This document shows, one piece after another, positions 47,658 through 59,655 of a DNA stretch of 64,000 bases. The DNA is from Paramesorhizobium salinisoli (GTDB lineage Bacteria; Pseudomonadota; Alphaproteobacteria; Rhizobiales; Rhizobiaceae). Within the stretch, counting starts at the first letter, position 1; every line of letters begins with the position of its first letter. The position numbers were made by a program, and so were the translations under genes. The DNA is taken from assembly GCF_003335045.1 (NCBI RefSeq), contig NZ_QOZG01000008.1, positions 171,658-235,657 on the forward strand, read 5' to 3'. Below the pieces are notes generated by a model, which made no database searches, was not told the origin of the DNA, and saw only the letters and a list, made by a program, of their open reading frames with translations.

Positions 47658-48533
47658 ATGAGCATTTTTCGCGCTGCCGCCATCCAGATGCGCTCCGGCA
47701 CGGATACGCAAGCCAATGTCGCTACCCTTGAGCGGCTTGTCGGGGAGGCCGCTGCCCAAGGAGCGCATTATGTACAGACGCCCGAGATGACCGGCGCCGT
47801 TCAGCGCAACCGCGAGGGACTTGCCGCCGCGCTGCGCGACGAGGAGAACGACCTGATTGTCAAGGCGGCATCGGGGCTTTCGGCCAAGCACGGCATCTAT
47901 CTGCATATCGGCTCGACGGCGATCGCGGTCGGTGGCGGCAAGATCGCCAACCGCGCATTCCTATTCGGGCCCGATGGAAAGAAGATCGTCAGCTATGACA
48001 AGATCCACATGTTCGATGTCGATCTCGACAATGGCGAAAGCTGGCGCGAATCGGCGGTTTATGCGGCGGGGAACGATACCGTGCTGGCCGATCTGCCTTT
48101 CGGGCGGATGGGGTTTGCGATCTGCTATGATATCCGCTTCCCGCAGCTTTTCCGGGCACAGGCGGAGGCTGGCGCGTCAGTCCTGACCGCGCCGGCGGCC
48201 TTCACCCGACAGACAGGCGAGGCTCATTGGCATGTCCTGCAGCGCGCCCGCGCCATCGAAAATGGCGCATTCGTCATCTCCGCCGCGCAAGGCGGCCTGC
48301 ATGAGGACGGGCGCGAGACCTATGGTCATTCGCTGATCGTTTCTCCATGGGGCGAGATCCTGGCCGAGGCCGATCATGACGAACCGGCGGTGATTGTCGC
48401 CGATATCGACACGTCAGAAAGCGCGGCGGCGCGGCGAAAGGTGCCCAATCTGAAGAATGCCCGCCTCTTCGGCCTCCTCCGTATCGCTGAGTCGCAGGGG
48501 GACATGAAGAAGGAGAACATTGCGTCGTCATGA
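47658..48533 (+). CDS. Carbon-nitrogen hydrolase (nitrilase family, Nit1/YafV-like)
   Basis: A 291-residue amidase-type protein starting at ATG 47658 (AAGGAACC before it). The catalytic triad is visible: E43 (VQTPEMTG), K115 (SYDKIHMFD) and C156 (FAICYDIRFP). The family also shows TYGHSLIVSPWGEILAEA near the C-terminus. The closest known class is Nit1/deaminated-glutathione amidase, a metabolite-repair enzyme, and the neighbouring grxC would fit glutathione-linked work, though this is inference. The stop overlaps the DUF1178 start by four bases. Confidence 0.9.
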   Translation: MSIFRAAAIQMRSGTDTQANVATLERLVGEAAAQGAHYVQTPEMTGAVQRNREGLAAALRDEENDLIVKAASGLSAKHGIYLHIGSTAIAVGGGKIANRAFLFGPDGKKIVSYDKIHMFDVDLDNGESWRESAVYAAGNDTVLADLPFGRMGFAICYDIRFPQLFRAQAEAGASVLTAPAAFTRQTGEAHWHVLQRARAIENGAFVISAAQGGLHEDGRETYGHSLIVSPWGEILAEADHDEPAVIVADIDTSESAAARRKVPNLKNARLFGLLRIAESQGDMKKENIASS

Positions 48534-48955
48534 TTCACTTCACGCTTCATTGCGATCAGGAACATGAATTCGAGGGCTGGTTCCGCAACAACGAGGATTT
48601 CGATGCCCAGAAGACGCGCGAGCTCGTGTCCTGCCCAGTCTGCGGTTCGTTGAAGGTCGAGAAGGCCTTGATGGCGCCTTCCGTTTCGACGTCGCGAGCC
48701 AAGGAGAAGATCGCCGTCGGCATGGGGGAGGCGCAGCGCAAGCTCATCGAAGAGATGCGGGAATTGAGCCGCAAGGTGCGCGAGAACGCTGATTATGTCG
48801 GCGACAAATTCGCCGAGGAGGCGCGCAAGATCCATTTCGGCGAAGCCGACTCGCGCGGCATCTATGGCGAGGCGACGCGAGAGGAAGTGACCACGCTGGT
48901 CGAGGACGGGGTCGCGATCATGCCGCTGCCTCAGTTTCCGGAAGACCGGAACTGA
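48530..48955 (+). CDS. DUF1178 family protein
   Basis: A 141-residue cytosolic protein beginning MIHFTLHCDQEHEFEGWFRNN, the DUF1178 signature, with a CPVCGS cysteine pair near residue 35 that suggests a zinc ribbon with the first-strand cysteine C8. The helical C-terminal part has VGDKFAEEARKIHFGEADSRGIYGEATREE, the other conserved block. No function is known. It overlaps the nitrilase gene by four bases, so the two are coupled, and in many alphaproteobacteria grxC, nitrilase and DUF1178 form one conserved run. Confidence 0.9.
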   Translation: MIHFTLHCDQEHEFEGWFRNNEDFDAQKTRELVSCPVCGSLKVEKALMAPSVSTSRAKEKIAVGMGEAQRKLIEEMRELSRKVRENADYVGDKFAEEARKIHFGEADSRGIYGEATREEVTTLVEDGVAIMPLPQFPEDRN

Positions 48956-49010
48956 TCCTTTTTCCGGTGAAGCGCGAGGGCGCTTGAGGCTTTGCCGAAA
49001 AAGACTCCAG

Positions 49011-49754
49011 TCACCCCTTCTTCGCCAACACCATGTAGTTGACGTCCATATCGCGCGAGCGGCTCCAACTGTCCATCAACGGATTGTAGGTAACGCCTTG
49101 GCGGTCGATGATCTTCAGCCCGGCAGTCTGCAGCGCCTTTTCCAGCTCCTCCGGACGCACCAGCTTTTCATATTGATGCGTGCCGCGGGGCAGCCAGCGG
49201 AGGAGGTATTCCGCACCGATGATGGCAAGGCCGAGCGCTTTCAGGGTGCGATTGATCGTGGCGACGAACATCAGGCCTCCTGGCTTCACCATTGCACCGC
49301 AGGCGGAGATGAAGAGGTCAACGTCGGCGACATGCTCGACCACTTCCATGTTGAGGACGATATCGAACCTCTCGCCCGCCTCAGCCAGTGCTTCGGCCGT
49401 GGTGGAGCGATAGTCTATGGCCAGACCGCTTTCGGCGGCGTGTACTTTGGCCACCTCGATGTTGGTCTGGGACGCGTCGGCGCCGATCACGGTTGCGCCA
49501 AGCCGGGCCATGGGTTCACACAGGAGCCCGCCGCCGCAGCCTATGTCCAGTATGCGCAATCCCTCGAACGGGCGCGGCGCCAGCGGATCGCGCGCGAATG
49601 CGGCACAGATCTCTTCCTTGATATAGGCGAGGCGGGTCGGATTGAATTTGTGCAGCGGCCGGAACTTGCCTTGCGGGTTCCACCATTCGGCGGCGATCCG
49701 CGAAAAACGTTCGACATCGGCGGCATCGACGGTGGTGCGGGCGGTCTCGGACAT
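49011..49754 (-). CDS. ubiG: Ubiquinone biosynthesis O-methyltransferase
   Basis: Methylates two hydroxyl groups in ubiquinone synthesis, with SAM. The start is ATG 49754 ([25 protein letters not shown]), preceded by AGGAAGGAAACC, giving 247 residues. The SAM motif [19 protein letters not shown] and the UbiG features [25 protein letters not shown] and [31 protein letters not shown] are clear. A frame open 20 codons earlier is less likely. It converges with the DUF1178 gene and is divergent from lysC. Confidence 0.96.
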   Translation of the reverse strand: MSETARTTVDAADVERFSRIAAEWWNPQGKFRPLHKFNPTRLAYIKEEICAAFARDPLAPRPFEGLRILDIGCGGGLLCEPMARLGATVIGADASQTNIEVAKVHAAESGLAIDYRSTTAEALAEAGERFDIVLNMEVVEHVADVDLFISACGAMVKPGGLMFVATINRTLKALGLAIIGAEYLLRWLPRGTHQYEKLVRPEELEKALQTAGLKIIDRQGVTYNPLMDSWSRSRDMDVNYMVLAKKG

Positions 49755-49930
49755 GGCGGTTTCCTTCCTGTCGCTTCTGGAGTTCACCGAGCCCGTGGCA
49801 AAGTCAAGATGCAAATCATCGCGTCTGCTTGCGGTTTGATCGCATTTTGGCTATGTGACGCGCGGTTCCTCTGCTGGCGATCTGGCAGAGATAGGTAGCA
49901 ATTCTCAAGCCTCTCGGGACAAATCCTCAA

Positions 49931-51184
49931 ATGGCGCGCATCGTGATGAAATTCGGCGGCACTTCGGTGGCCGATATCGACCGCATCAGGAATGTGGCGC
50001 GTCACGTCAAACGCGAGGTCGAGGCAGGTCATGAGGTGGCCGTCGTCGTCTCGGCAATGGCTGGAAAGACCAATGAGCTGGTGGGGTGGACCCGTGCGGC
50101 ATCGCCGATGCACGATGCACGCGAATATGACGCCGTGGTGGCTTCCGGCGAGCAGGTGACGGCGGGGCTGCTCGCGATCACACTGCAGTCGATGGGCATC
50201 CATGCCCGCTCCTGGCAGGGTTGGCAGATCCCGATCCGCACCGACAACGCGCATGGCGCGGCGCGCATCACCGAGATCGATGGCTCCTTCCTGATCAAAC
50301 GCTTCGGCGAAGGCCAGGTTGCGGTCATCGCGGGATTCCAGGGGCTTGGGCCGGACAACCGCATCGCGACGCTCGGGCGTGGCGGCTCTGACACCAGCGC
50401 CGTGGCGATCGCGGCGGCCGTGAAGGCGGATCGCTGCGATATCTATACGGATGTCGATGGTGTCTATACCACCGATCCGCGTGTCGAACCGAAGGCTCGG
50501 CGGCTTGCCAAGATTTCCTTCGAGGAAATGCTGGAAATGGCCTCGCTCGGCGCCAAGGTGCTGCAGGTTCGCTCCGTCGAGCTTGCCATGGTACACAAGG
50601 TGCGTACCTTCGTACGCTCCAGTTTCGAAGACCCTGATGCGCCGGGCATGGGTGATCTGATCAATCCGCCCGGAACGCTTATTTGCGACGAGGAGGAAAT
50701 TGTGGAACAGCAGGTTGTCACCGGTATAGCCTATGCGAAGGACGAAGCGCAGGTTTCTCTGCGGCGCGTTGCCGACAGGCCTGGCGTATCGGCGGCGATC
50801 TTCGGGCCGCTCGCCGAGTCGCACATCAATGTCGACATGATCGTGCAGAACATCTCCGAGGACGGGTCTAAGACGGATATGACCTTCACCGTGCCGACCG
50901 GCGATCTCGACAAGGCTGTCGCCGTCCTCGAAAAAGTAAAGCCGGAAGTCGGTTTCGATGCCATCCAGTCGGAAGCAGGGCTGGTCAAGGTCTCGGTCAT
51001 CGGTATCGGCATGCGCAGCCATGCGGGCGTCGCCGCTACCGCCTTCCGCGCGCTGGCCGACAAGGGCATCAATATCCGGGCCATCACCACGTCGGAAATC
51101 AAGATTTCGATCCTGATCGACGGACCCTACGCAGAGTTGGCCGTCCGCACGCTCCACTCGGTATACGGGCTGGACAAACATTAA
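49931..51184 (+). CDS. lysC: Aspartate kinase
   Basis: Phosphorylates aspartate as the first step to lysine, methionine and threonine. The 417-residue protein begins MARIVMKFGGTSVADIDRIRNVA, with the KFGGTSV signature, then the kinase fold with GRGGSDTSAVAIAAAVKADRC, and ends in two ACT domains (about 265-410) that give allosteric control, including RVADRPGVSAAIFGPLAESHINVDMIVQNI. Upstream AAATCCTCAA gives a weak ribosome site. It precedes ptsP by 138 bp. asd (27.4 kb) and lysA (1.7 kb) of the same pathway are elsewhere in the window. Confidence 0.96.
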   Translation: MARIVMKFGGTSVADIDRIRNVARHVKREVEAGHEVAVVVSAMAGKTNELVGWTRAASPMHDAREYDAVVASGEQVTAGLLAITLQSMGIHARSWQGWQIPIRTDNAHGAARITEIDGSFLIKRFGEGQVAVIAGFQGLGPDNRIATLGRGGSDTSAVAIAAAVKADRCDIYTDVDGVYTTDPRVEPKARRLAKISFEEMLEMASLGAKVLQVRSVELAMVHKVRTFVRSSFEDPDAPGMGDLINPPGTLICDEEEIVEQQVVTGIAYAKDEAQVSLRRVADRPGVSAAIFGPLAESHINVDMIVQNISEDGSKTDMTFTVPTGDLDKAVAVLEKVKPEVGFDAIQSEAGLVKVSVIGIGMRSHAGVAATAFRALADKGINIRAITTSEIKISILIDGPYAELAVRTLHSVYGLDKH

Positions 51185-51322
51185 TGCGCGCGCAGGGTTA
51201 TTGGCCCTAGACGCACGCAATAAAAATGCCCACAAAGAATGGCCGGAGGCTGTTCCGGCAAGGCGCGACTCGTCGGGCCACGATCGCCTGAACCGCCGGT
51301 ATGAAGGAGCAATCGACCGTCC

Positions 51323-53593
51323 ATGCGCGAGCTGACCACCGGTCCCCGTGTCCTGCTCAGACGTCTCCGCGAATTGATGGCGGAGGCGCTCGAGCCACAG
51401 GAGCGGCTTGACCGGATTGTCCGCGAAATAGCGCAGAATATGGTCGCAGAGGTCTGCTCTTTCTACGTCCTGCGCTCCGACGGCGTGCTCGAGCTTTATG
51501 CCACGGAAGGCTTGAACCCGCAGGCGGTGCATCTGGCGCAATTGCGCCTCGGCCAGGGTCTGGTCGGCACGATTGCGGCCAGCGCGCGGCCGCTCAACCT
51601 TACCGATGCGCAGACGCATCCGGCCTTCACCTATCTGCCCGAGACGGGCGAAGAGGTCTATAATTCCTTCCTTGGCGTGCCGATCCTGCGCGCAGGGCGG
51701 ACGCTCGGGGTTCTCGTCGTGCAGAACCGCACCAAGCGGGCCTATCGCGAGGACGAACTGGAGGCGCTCGAAACAACTGCCATGGTTCTGGCCGAAATGG
51801 TCGCTACGGGTGACCTGACCAGGCTGACACGGCCTGGCGTCGAACTCGATCTTGGAAAGCCGATGAGTTTTTCCGGCCTTTCGTTCAACGATGGCGTAGG
51901 CCTCGGCCATGTCGTGCTACATGAGCCGCGGATCGTCGTTACCAATCTCTTCAATGAGGATTCGCATCTCGAGCTTGAGCGGCTTCAGGAAGCGATCGGA
52001 TCGCTGCGCATATCCATCGACGACATGTTGTCGCGCCGCGAAGTTGCGGCAGAGGGCGAGCATCGCGCCGTGCTCGAAGCCTATCGGATGTTCGCGCATG
52101 ACCGCGGCTGGGTGCGGCGTCTCGAGGAAGCCATCCATAACGGGCTGACGGCGGAAGCCGCGGTGGAGAAGGTGCAGAGCGACACCCGCGCCCGCATGAT
52201 GCATCTGTCAGATCCCTATATGCGCGAGCGGCTCAGCGATTTCGACGATCTCGCCAACCGGCTGCTGCGCCAGTTGATGGGGCGCGACATCAAGACGATA
52301 GCCGAATCGCTGGTCAAGGATGCGATCATCTTCGCCCGCTCTATGGGGGCGGCCGAATTGCTCGACTATCCACGCGAGCGGATACGCGGCCTGGTGCTGG
52401 AAGACGGCGCGGTGACGAGCCATGTGGTCATCGTCGCGCGCGCCATGGGCATTCCGGTCGTTGGCCAGGTCAAGGGCGTGGTTTCGATGGCCGAGAACAA
52501 TGACGCGGCGATCGTCGACGGCGACGACGGCAAGGTGCATCTGCGCCCTCAGGCCGATGTCGAGGCCGCCTATGCCGAGAAGGTGCGCTTCCGGGCAAAG
52601 CGGCAGGCCTTGTACCGCGAATCGCGTGACAAGCCGTCGATCACCAAGGACGGGGTCAATATCTCGCTTTTGATGAATGCCGGGCTTCTCGTCGATCTTC
52701 CGCAACTGGCGGAATCGGGTGCGGCGGGCATCGGACTCTTCCGCACCGAATTGCAGTTCATGGTCGCCTCGACGTTCCCGCGCACCGAGCAGCAGGAGCG
52801 TCTCTATCGCTCGGTGCTGGATGCTGCCGGCGACAAGCCCGTGACGTTCCGCACGCTCGATATCGGCGGCGACAAGGTGCTGCCCTATTTCCGCGGCTCC
52901 AACGCCGAGGAAAATCCGGCGATGGGCTGGCGGGCCATCCGCCTGACCCTAGATCGCCCAGGCCTGCTGCGCACGCAGTTGCGGGCGCTTTTGAAGGCGG
53001 CTGGCGGGCGCGAATTGCGCCTGATGCTGCCGATGGTGACCGAGGTCGGTGAAGTCCGCGCTGCGCGCGAGATCATCGAGCGCGAGGTGCGGCATCTCTC
53101 GCGCTTCGCCTACAGCCTGCCGACGCGCCTGCGGCTGGGCGCGATGGTCGAGGTTCCGTCGCTGCTCTGGCAACTCGACGAGCTGATGAGCGTGGTGGAT
53201 TTCGTCTCCGTCGGATCGAACGATCTTTTCCAGTTCGTCATGGCGGTAGATCGCGGCAATTCAATTATCTCCAATCGTTTTGATCAGCTGTCGCCGCCGT
53301 TCCTGCGGGTGCTCAGGCAGATCGTCGAAGCCGGCGAGCGCAACGACACCCCGGTGACGCTATGCGGCGAGATGGCGGGGAAACCTTTGACCGCCATGAC
53401 ATTGATCGGGCTCGGTTTCAGGCATATATCGATGTCGCCCGCCGCGATCGGTCCGGTGAAGGCGATGCTTGGCGCGCTTGACACGGCCCGGCTCAACACG
53501 CTTCTGCTCGAAGCGCTCCATAAGCCAAACGGCTCCCACTCGCTGCGCGAGGTCCTGAGCGGCTTTGCGGAGGATAACGGCATACCGCTCTAG
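51323..53593 (+). CDS. ptsP: Phosphoenolpyruvate-protein phosphotransferase PtsP (EI-Ntr)
   Basis: Enzyme I of the nitrogen phosphotransferase chain, taking phosphate from PEP to NPr and then EIIA-Ntr. The 756-residue protein has an N-terminal GAF domain (about 20-165: QERLDRIVREIAQNMVAEVCSFY...) that binds regulators such as glutamine, then the EI part with the phosphohistidine H367 in VTSHVVIVARAMGIPVVG, and the PEP-binding C-terminal domain with the active cysteine C681 in VTLCGEMAGKP. GGACRTE-like FRTELQFM is also visible. The chain is linked to nitrogen, potassium and polymer control in rhizobia. It lies after lysC and before prfA. Confidence 0.96.
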   Translation: MRELTTGPRVLLRRLRELMAEALEPQERLDRIVREIAQNMVAEVCSFYVLRSDGVLELYATEGLNPQAVHLAQLRLGQGLVGTIAASARPLNLTDAQTHPAFTYLPETGEEVYNSFLGVPILRAGRTLGVLVVQNRTKRAYREDELEALETTAMVLAEMVATGDLTRLTRPGVELDLGKPMSFSGLSFNDGVGLGHVVLHEPRIVVTNLFNEDSHLELERLQEAIGSLRISIDDMLSRREVAAEGEHRAVLEAYRMFAHDRGWVRRLEEAIHNGLTAEAAVEKVQSDTRARMMHLSDPYMRERLSDFDDLANRLLRQLMGRDIKTIAESLVKDAIIFARSMGAAELLDYPRERIRGLVLEDGAVTSHVVIVARAMGIPVVGQVKGVVSMAENNDAAIVDGDDGKVHLRPQADVEAAYAEKVRFRAKRQALYRESRDKPSITKDGVNISLLMNAGLLVDLPQLAESGAAGIGLFRTELQFMVASTFPRTEQQERLYRSVLDAAGDKPVTFRTLDIGGDKVLPYFRGSNAEENPAMGWRAIRLTLDRPGLLRTQLRALLKAAGGRELRLMLPMVTEVGEVRAAREIIEREVRHLSRFAYSLPTRLRLGAMVEVPSLLWQLDELMSVVDFVSVGSNDLFQFVMAVDRGNSIISNRFDQLSPPFLRVLRQIVEAGERNDTPVTLCGEMAGKPLTAMTLIGLGFRHISMSPAAIGPVKAMLGALDTARLNTLLLEALHKPNGSHSLREVLSGFAEDNGIPL

Positions 53594-53639
53594 CGTGTGT
53601 CGGGATTCAGGTGATGGCTCACCCTAGGAAAACTATCGT

Positions 53640-54719
53640 ATGATCGCATTGCCGCAGGACCGGATGGACCAGCTCCTGAAGCGCTTCTCGATGATCGAGG
53701 CGCAGATGGCCGGGAATCCGGATTCGGACACTTACGTAAAGCTTGCTTCGGAATATTCTGATCTTGAAGAGGTCGTGGCGAAGATCCGGGCGCTGATGGC
53801 TGCGCGCCAGGAGGCGGCCGATCTTGTCGCCATGCGCGATGATTCGTCGGTGGATGCCGAGATGCGGGCGCTGGCGACCGGCGAACTGCCCGAGGTGCAA
53901 AAGCGTATCGAGGAGATGGAGGGGCAGGTTCAAATCCTGCTCCTGCCCAAGGATGCGGCGGATGAGAAGAACGCCATTCTTGAAATCCGCGCCGGGACGG
54001 GCGGCTCGGAAGCAGCCCTTTTCGCCGGCAATCTGTTCCGCATGTATGAACGCTACGCTTCGTTGAAGGGCTGGCGGGTCGAACTTGTTTCGGCAAGCGA
54101 AGGCGAGGCCGGCGGCTACAAGGAAATCATCGCCATGGTTTCCGGCCGGGGCGTCTTTTCGAAGCTGAAATTCGAATCGGGCGTGCATCGCGTGCAGCGC
54201 GTGCCGGAAACGGAGGCGAGCGGGCGCATCCATACCTCGGCGGCCACTGTCGCGGTTCTGCCCGAGGCTGCGGATATCGACATCGACATCCGCCCGGAAG
54301 ACATTCGCATCGATACGATGCGGGCGTCTGGATCGGGAGGACAGCACGTCAACACCACCGATTCGGCAGTGCGCATCACCCATATCCCGACCGGCGTCAT
54401 GGTCGTCCAGGCGGAAAAATCGCAGCACCAGAACCGGGCGAGAGCCATGCAGATCCTGCGCTCCCGGCTCTACGATCTGGAACGGCAGCGGGCGGATAGC
54501 GAACGCTCGGAAGCGCGCCGCAGCCAGGTTGGTTCGGGCGATCGTTCCGAACGCATCCGCACCTATAATTTTCCCCAAGGCCGTGTCACCGATCACCGGA
54601 TCAATCTGACGCTCTACAAGCTCGAACGGATCATGGAAGGCGAACTCGACGAACTGGTCGATGCGCTGATCTCCGATCATCAGGCGGCACTTCTGGCCGA
54701 AATCGGCGAAAACGCCTGA
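53640..54719 (+). CDS. prfA: Peptide chain release factor 1
   Basis: Recognises UAA and UAG codons and triggers release of the finished peptide. The 359-residue protein has the catalytic GGQ within [23 protein letters not shown] near residue 234, preceded by [29 protein letters not shown] with the PxT-type codon recognition block. The last 1 base overlaps the prmC start (TGATG), so prmC, which methylates the GGQ glutamine, is translationally coupled; this functional pairing is conserved. ptsP lies 46 bp upstream. Confidence 0.97.
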   Translation: MIALPQDRMDQLLKRFSMIEAQMAGNPDSDTYVKLASEYSDLEEVVAKIRALMAARQEAADLVAMRDDSSVDAEMRALATGELPEVQKRIEEMEGQVQILLLPKDAADEKNAILEIRAGTGGSEAALFAGNLFRMYERYASLKGWRVELVSASEGEAGGYKEIIAMVSGRGVFSKLKFESGVHRVQRVPETEASGRIHTSAATVAVLPEAADIDIDIRPEDIRIDTMRASGSGGQHVNTTDSAVRITHIPTGVMVVQAEKSQHQNRARAMQILRSRLYDLERQRADSERSEARRSQVGSGDRSERIRTYNFPQGRVTDHRINLTLYKLERIMEGELDELVDALISDHQAALLAEIGENA

Positions 54720-55579
54720 TGCACGGCGAGACGCTGGGCGCGCTTCATATCAGGGCACGCAAGGTCTTGCGCGGTTCTGGGGTCGCGACGCCCGACCTCG
54801 ATGCGCGGTTCCTTGTGGAGTGGGCTACAGGCACAAACCGGCTCGATGCGCTGAGCATGCCGGAGCGAATCATTCCCGATGCGGCAATCCGGACGCTGGA
54901 TGATGCGATAGAGCGGCGTTCGGCAGGAGAGCCGGTGCACAGGATCATGGGCGAACGCTCGTTTTATGGTCTTGGTTTCAGGCTTTCACCAGAAACGCTG
55001 GAACCGCGTCCCGACACGGAAACGCTGGTCGATTTGGTTCTGCCGTTCCTGAAACAGCGGATCACCGAAAACGGTGTCGCCGATACGATCGACCTCGGCA
55101 CAGGCACCGGCGCCATAGCGATCGCACTTTTGAGCCAGGTGCAGGGGCTGCGCGCCGTCGGCACCGATATCGCACTGGGCGCGCTTGCCATGGCGCGGGT
55201 GAACGCGCGGATGGCCGGTGTTTCCAGACGCTTTGCGACGCTTCGAAGCGACTGGCTTGCCGAGATCACGGGAAAATACGATCTGATCGTCTCAAATCCG
55301 CCCTATATTCCACGCCATGTGATCGCCACGCTGGACAGGGAGGTGCGCGAGCACGATCCCCTTCGAGCGCTGGATGGGGGCGAGGACGGGCTCGATTTTT
55401 ACCGGGCCCTTGCATGCAAGGGCGGTTTTCACCTATATAAGGGTGGTGCAATTGGCGTCGAGATCGGCGCAGGGCAGTTGGCCGATGTGAAGCGCATTTT
55501 CGGCGAACAGGGCTTCCACCTGATGCAAGTCGCTCAGGATCTTGGTGGACGTGACCGCGCGCTTCTTTTCAGGCTTTAA
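54719..55579 (+). CDS. prmC: Release factor glutamine methyltransferase
   Basis: Methylates the glutamine of the GGQ motif in release factors, making termination efficient. The 286-residue protein has an N-terminal helical domain, a Rossmann SAM fold with TIDLGTGTGAIAIALLS near residue 122, and the catalytic NPPY motif at 193-196 in IVSNPPYIPRH. GDTELALTDG-like HDPLRALDGGEDGLDFYR is the usual later block. It is coupled to prfA by a one-base overlap. The next 296 bases before the DUF4167 gene hold no gene I can support. Confidence 0.95.
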   Translation: MHGETLGALHIRARKVLRGSGVATPDLDARFLVEWATGTNRLDALSMPERIIPDAAIRTLDDAIERRSAGEPVHRIMGERSFYGLGFRLSPETLEPRPDTETLVDLVLPFLKQRITENGVADTIDLGTGTGAIAIALLSQVQGLRAVGTDIALGALAMARVNARMAGVSRRFATLRSDWLAEITGKYDLIVSNPPYIPRHVIATLDREVREHDPLRALDGGEDGLDFYRALACKGGFHLYKGGAIGVEIGAGQLADVKRIFGEQGFHLMQVAQDLGGRDRALLFRL

Positions 55580-55875
55580 GTGTTTGATTGTGATAACCAC
55601 CAAAAAAAGCTTGGAATTTCTGGAGAAGGCGGTTAGTTTCCACGCACCGTATAAGGCCAGGCAGGCTTTTGTTTCGCGTATCGCCAAGGCGGCAAATCTG
55701 CTTTGTGGTGTTTGACACCGTTACTCCTGGTGGTTCATACGACTGCACGCAACTTTAGAGATCTTTTAAACGATGGTAGTGCGGGGCGCGCTCCAGTTCG
55801 TCACATAACAAGCGAGAACCAAAGGCCAATCCAGGCCGTGGGGATCCGCGCCCCTTAATCTGAAAAGAGAAGAGT

Positions 55876-56676
55876 ATGAGGCCAGGACAGCAGAACAGGC
55901 GCATGCGTGGACGGGGGAACAACAACCGCAAGGGGCCGAACCCTCTATCCCGCAATTATGAAAGCAACGGACCCGACGTGAAGATCAGGGGTAATGCCCA
56001 GCACGTTGCGGAAAAATACATGACCTTGGCCCGGGATGCCCAAGTCTCCGGTGATCGTGTCATGGCCGAGAACTATCTCCAGCATGCCGAACATTACAAC
56101 CGCATCATCATGGCGGCGCAGGCGCAGGCCGCAACGCAGTTTCAGCGCGACGACAACTTTGATGATGAGGGGGATGACGACGAGGAAGGCTTCGACCCGC
56201 CGGTGGCAGCGGCGCCGGCCCAGACAGCTGCGCCAAGGCCGGTCAATGGAAGTGGACCGCAGCCGGTAATCGAGGGTACGCCGGCCGAAGTGGTCTATGG
56301 CGAGGACGGAGCGGAAACGCAAAAGCAGCCCATGGATCGTGGACGTCAGGGTCGCAACCAAAATCGCCCGCGCCGTCCAGTGCGCAGTGAGCGCCCCGAG
56401 GGAGCCGCGCCAGCTCCGGTCGAGGCTGAGGCCAAAAGCGAAACAGTACAACCGGCGGCAGTCTCGAACGAAGCTCCTGTTACGGCGAACGGCGTGGCCG
56501 GAAGTGCTGCAGGCGCCGAGATTGAGGCTGCGCCCGCAGCGGAGACCCGCCGCCCTCGTCGTCCGGCGCGGCCTCGCCGCCCGGCGAATGCAGCCGCCGA
56601 CGACAGCGGCAATGGCGACAGCGGGGATGGCGATGCCGCAAAGGCCGCTCGCGTCGAGGCCGCTTCCGACGCCTGA
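55876..56676 (+). CDS. DUF4167 domain-containing protein
   Basis: A 266-residue protein with a basic N-terminus, MRPGQQNRRMRGRGNNNRKGPNPLSRNYESNGPDVKIRGNAQHVAEKYMTLARDAQ, the DUF4167 signature of alphaproteobacteria, with a helix block ENYLQHAEHYNRIIMAAQAQ. The rest is low-complexity: acidic (about 95-110), then alternating basic, proline and alanine runs (TRRPRRPARPRRPANAA). No function is established; the R/G-rich basic start suggests nucleic-acid binding by inference only. It lies between prmC and clpB and ends at a strong terminator, so it is a single-gene unit. The upstream region has GC-rich hairpins. Confidence 0.88.
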   Translation: MRPGQQNRRMRGRGNNNRKGPNPLSRNYESNGPDVKIRGNAQHVAEKYMTLARDAQVSGDRVMAENYLQHAEHYNRIIMAAQAQAATQFQRDDNFDDEGDDDEEGFDPPVAAAPAQTAAPRPVNGSGPQPVIEGTPAEVVYGEDGAETQKQPMDRGRQGRNQNRPRRPVRSERPEGAAPAPVEAEAKSETVQPAAVSNEAPVTANGVAGSAAGAEIEAAPAAETRRPRRPARPRRPANAAADDSGNGDSGDGDAAKAARVEAASDA

Positions 56677-56712
56677 TAGGGTCGGCCTGGCCGATACTTT
56701 CTGAATTATTGC

Positions 56713-56750
56713 CGAACGGCGCGGAAATCATTCCGCGCCGTTCGTTTTTT
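56713..56750 (+). terminator. Strong rho-independent terminator after the DUF4167 gene
   Basis: A perfect 14-base stem (56713-56726 with 56731-56744) with an ATCA loop, followed by a run of six T. It separates the DUF4167 gene from clpB. Confidence 0.92.
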
Positions 56751-56780
56751 ATTATTTTATTTCTGCTTCTCTTGAGGCGA

Positions 56781-56809
56781 CTTGCGGGTTCTGATCGGAT
56801 TTCCCATAT
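56781..56809 (+). promoter_or_regulatory. Candidate heat-shock (RpoH) promoter of clpB
   Basis: CTTG at 56781-56784, 18 bases, then CCCATAT at 56803-56809. This resembles the alphaproteobacterial RpoH pattern CTTG-N17/18-CYTATnT, which is expected for clpB, and lies about 95 bases before the clpB ATG. The -10 match is imperfect, so I hold it as a candidate. Confidence 0.45.
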
Positions 56810-56904
56810 CACTCGGGACATTGGACTCGCCTGGAAAGGGAGTTCGTCACCAGCAACTTCACCGGTGCCTCACAGCTAGGGCCGGGAAGAAAAAGGAGAC
56901 CGGT

Positions 56905-59508
<2,604 letters not shown>

Positions 59509-59536
59509 CCGACCTGCCGGGGATATTTATCCCATC

Positions 59537-59573
59537 GAAAATGGCCGCCTGATTAGATTTGGCGGTCATTTTC
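59537..59573 (+). terminator. Terminator after clpB
   Basis: A 13-base stem (59537-59549 with 59561-59573) with one G-U pair and an 11-base loop, ending ATTTTC. It lies 28 bases after the clpB stop. Confidence 0.6.
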
Positions 59574-59655
59574 ATGTCCAGTTCATCTGGCATGGAGAGA
59601 ATCGGATAGAATCGTCAGGTGGACTGCGATTCGTTCGCTCTTTTAGGTGTCATTC

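Noticed and set aside
49784..51910. A 708-codon open frame on the minus strand opposite lysC and ptsP
   Set aside because: It is antisense to two clear, conserved genes and has arginine/histidine-rich shadow composition. High G+C at third codon positions makes such antisense frames common.
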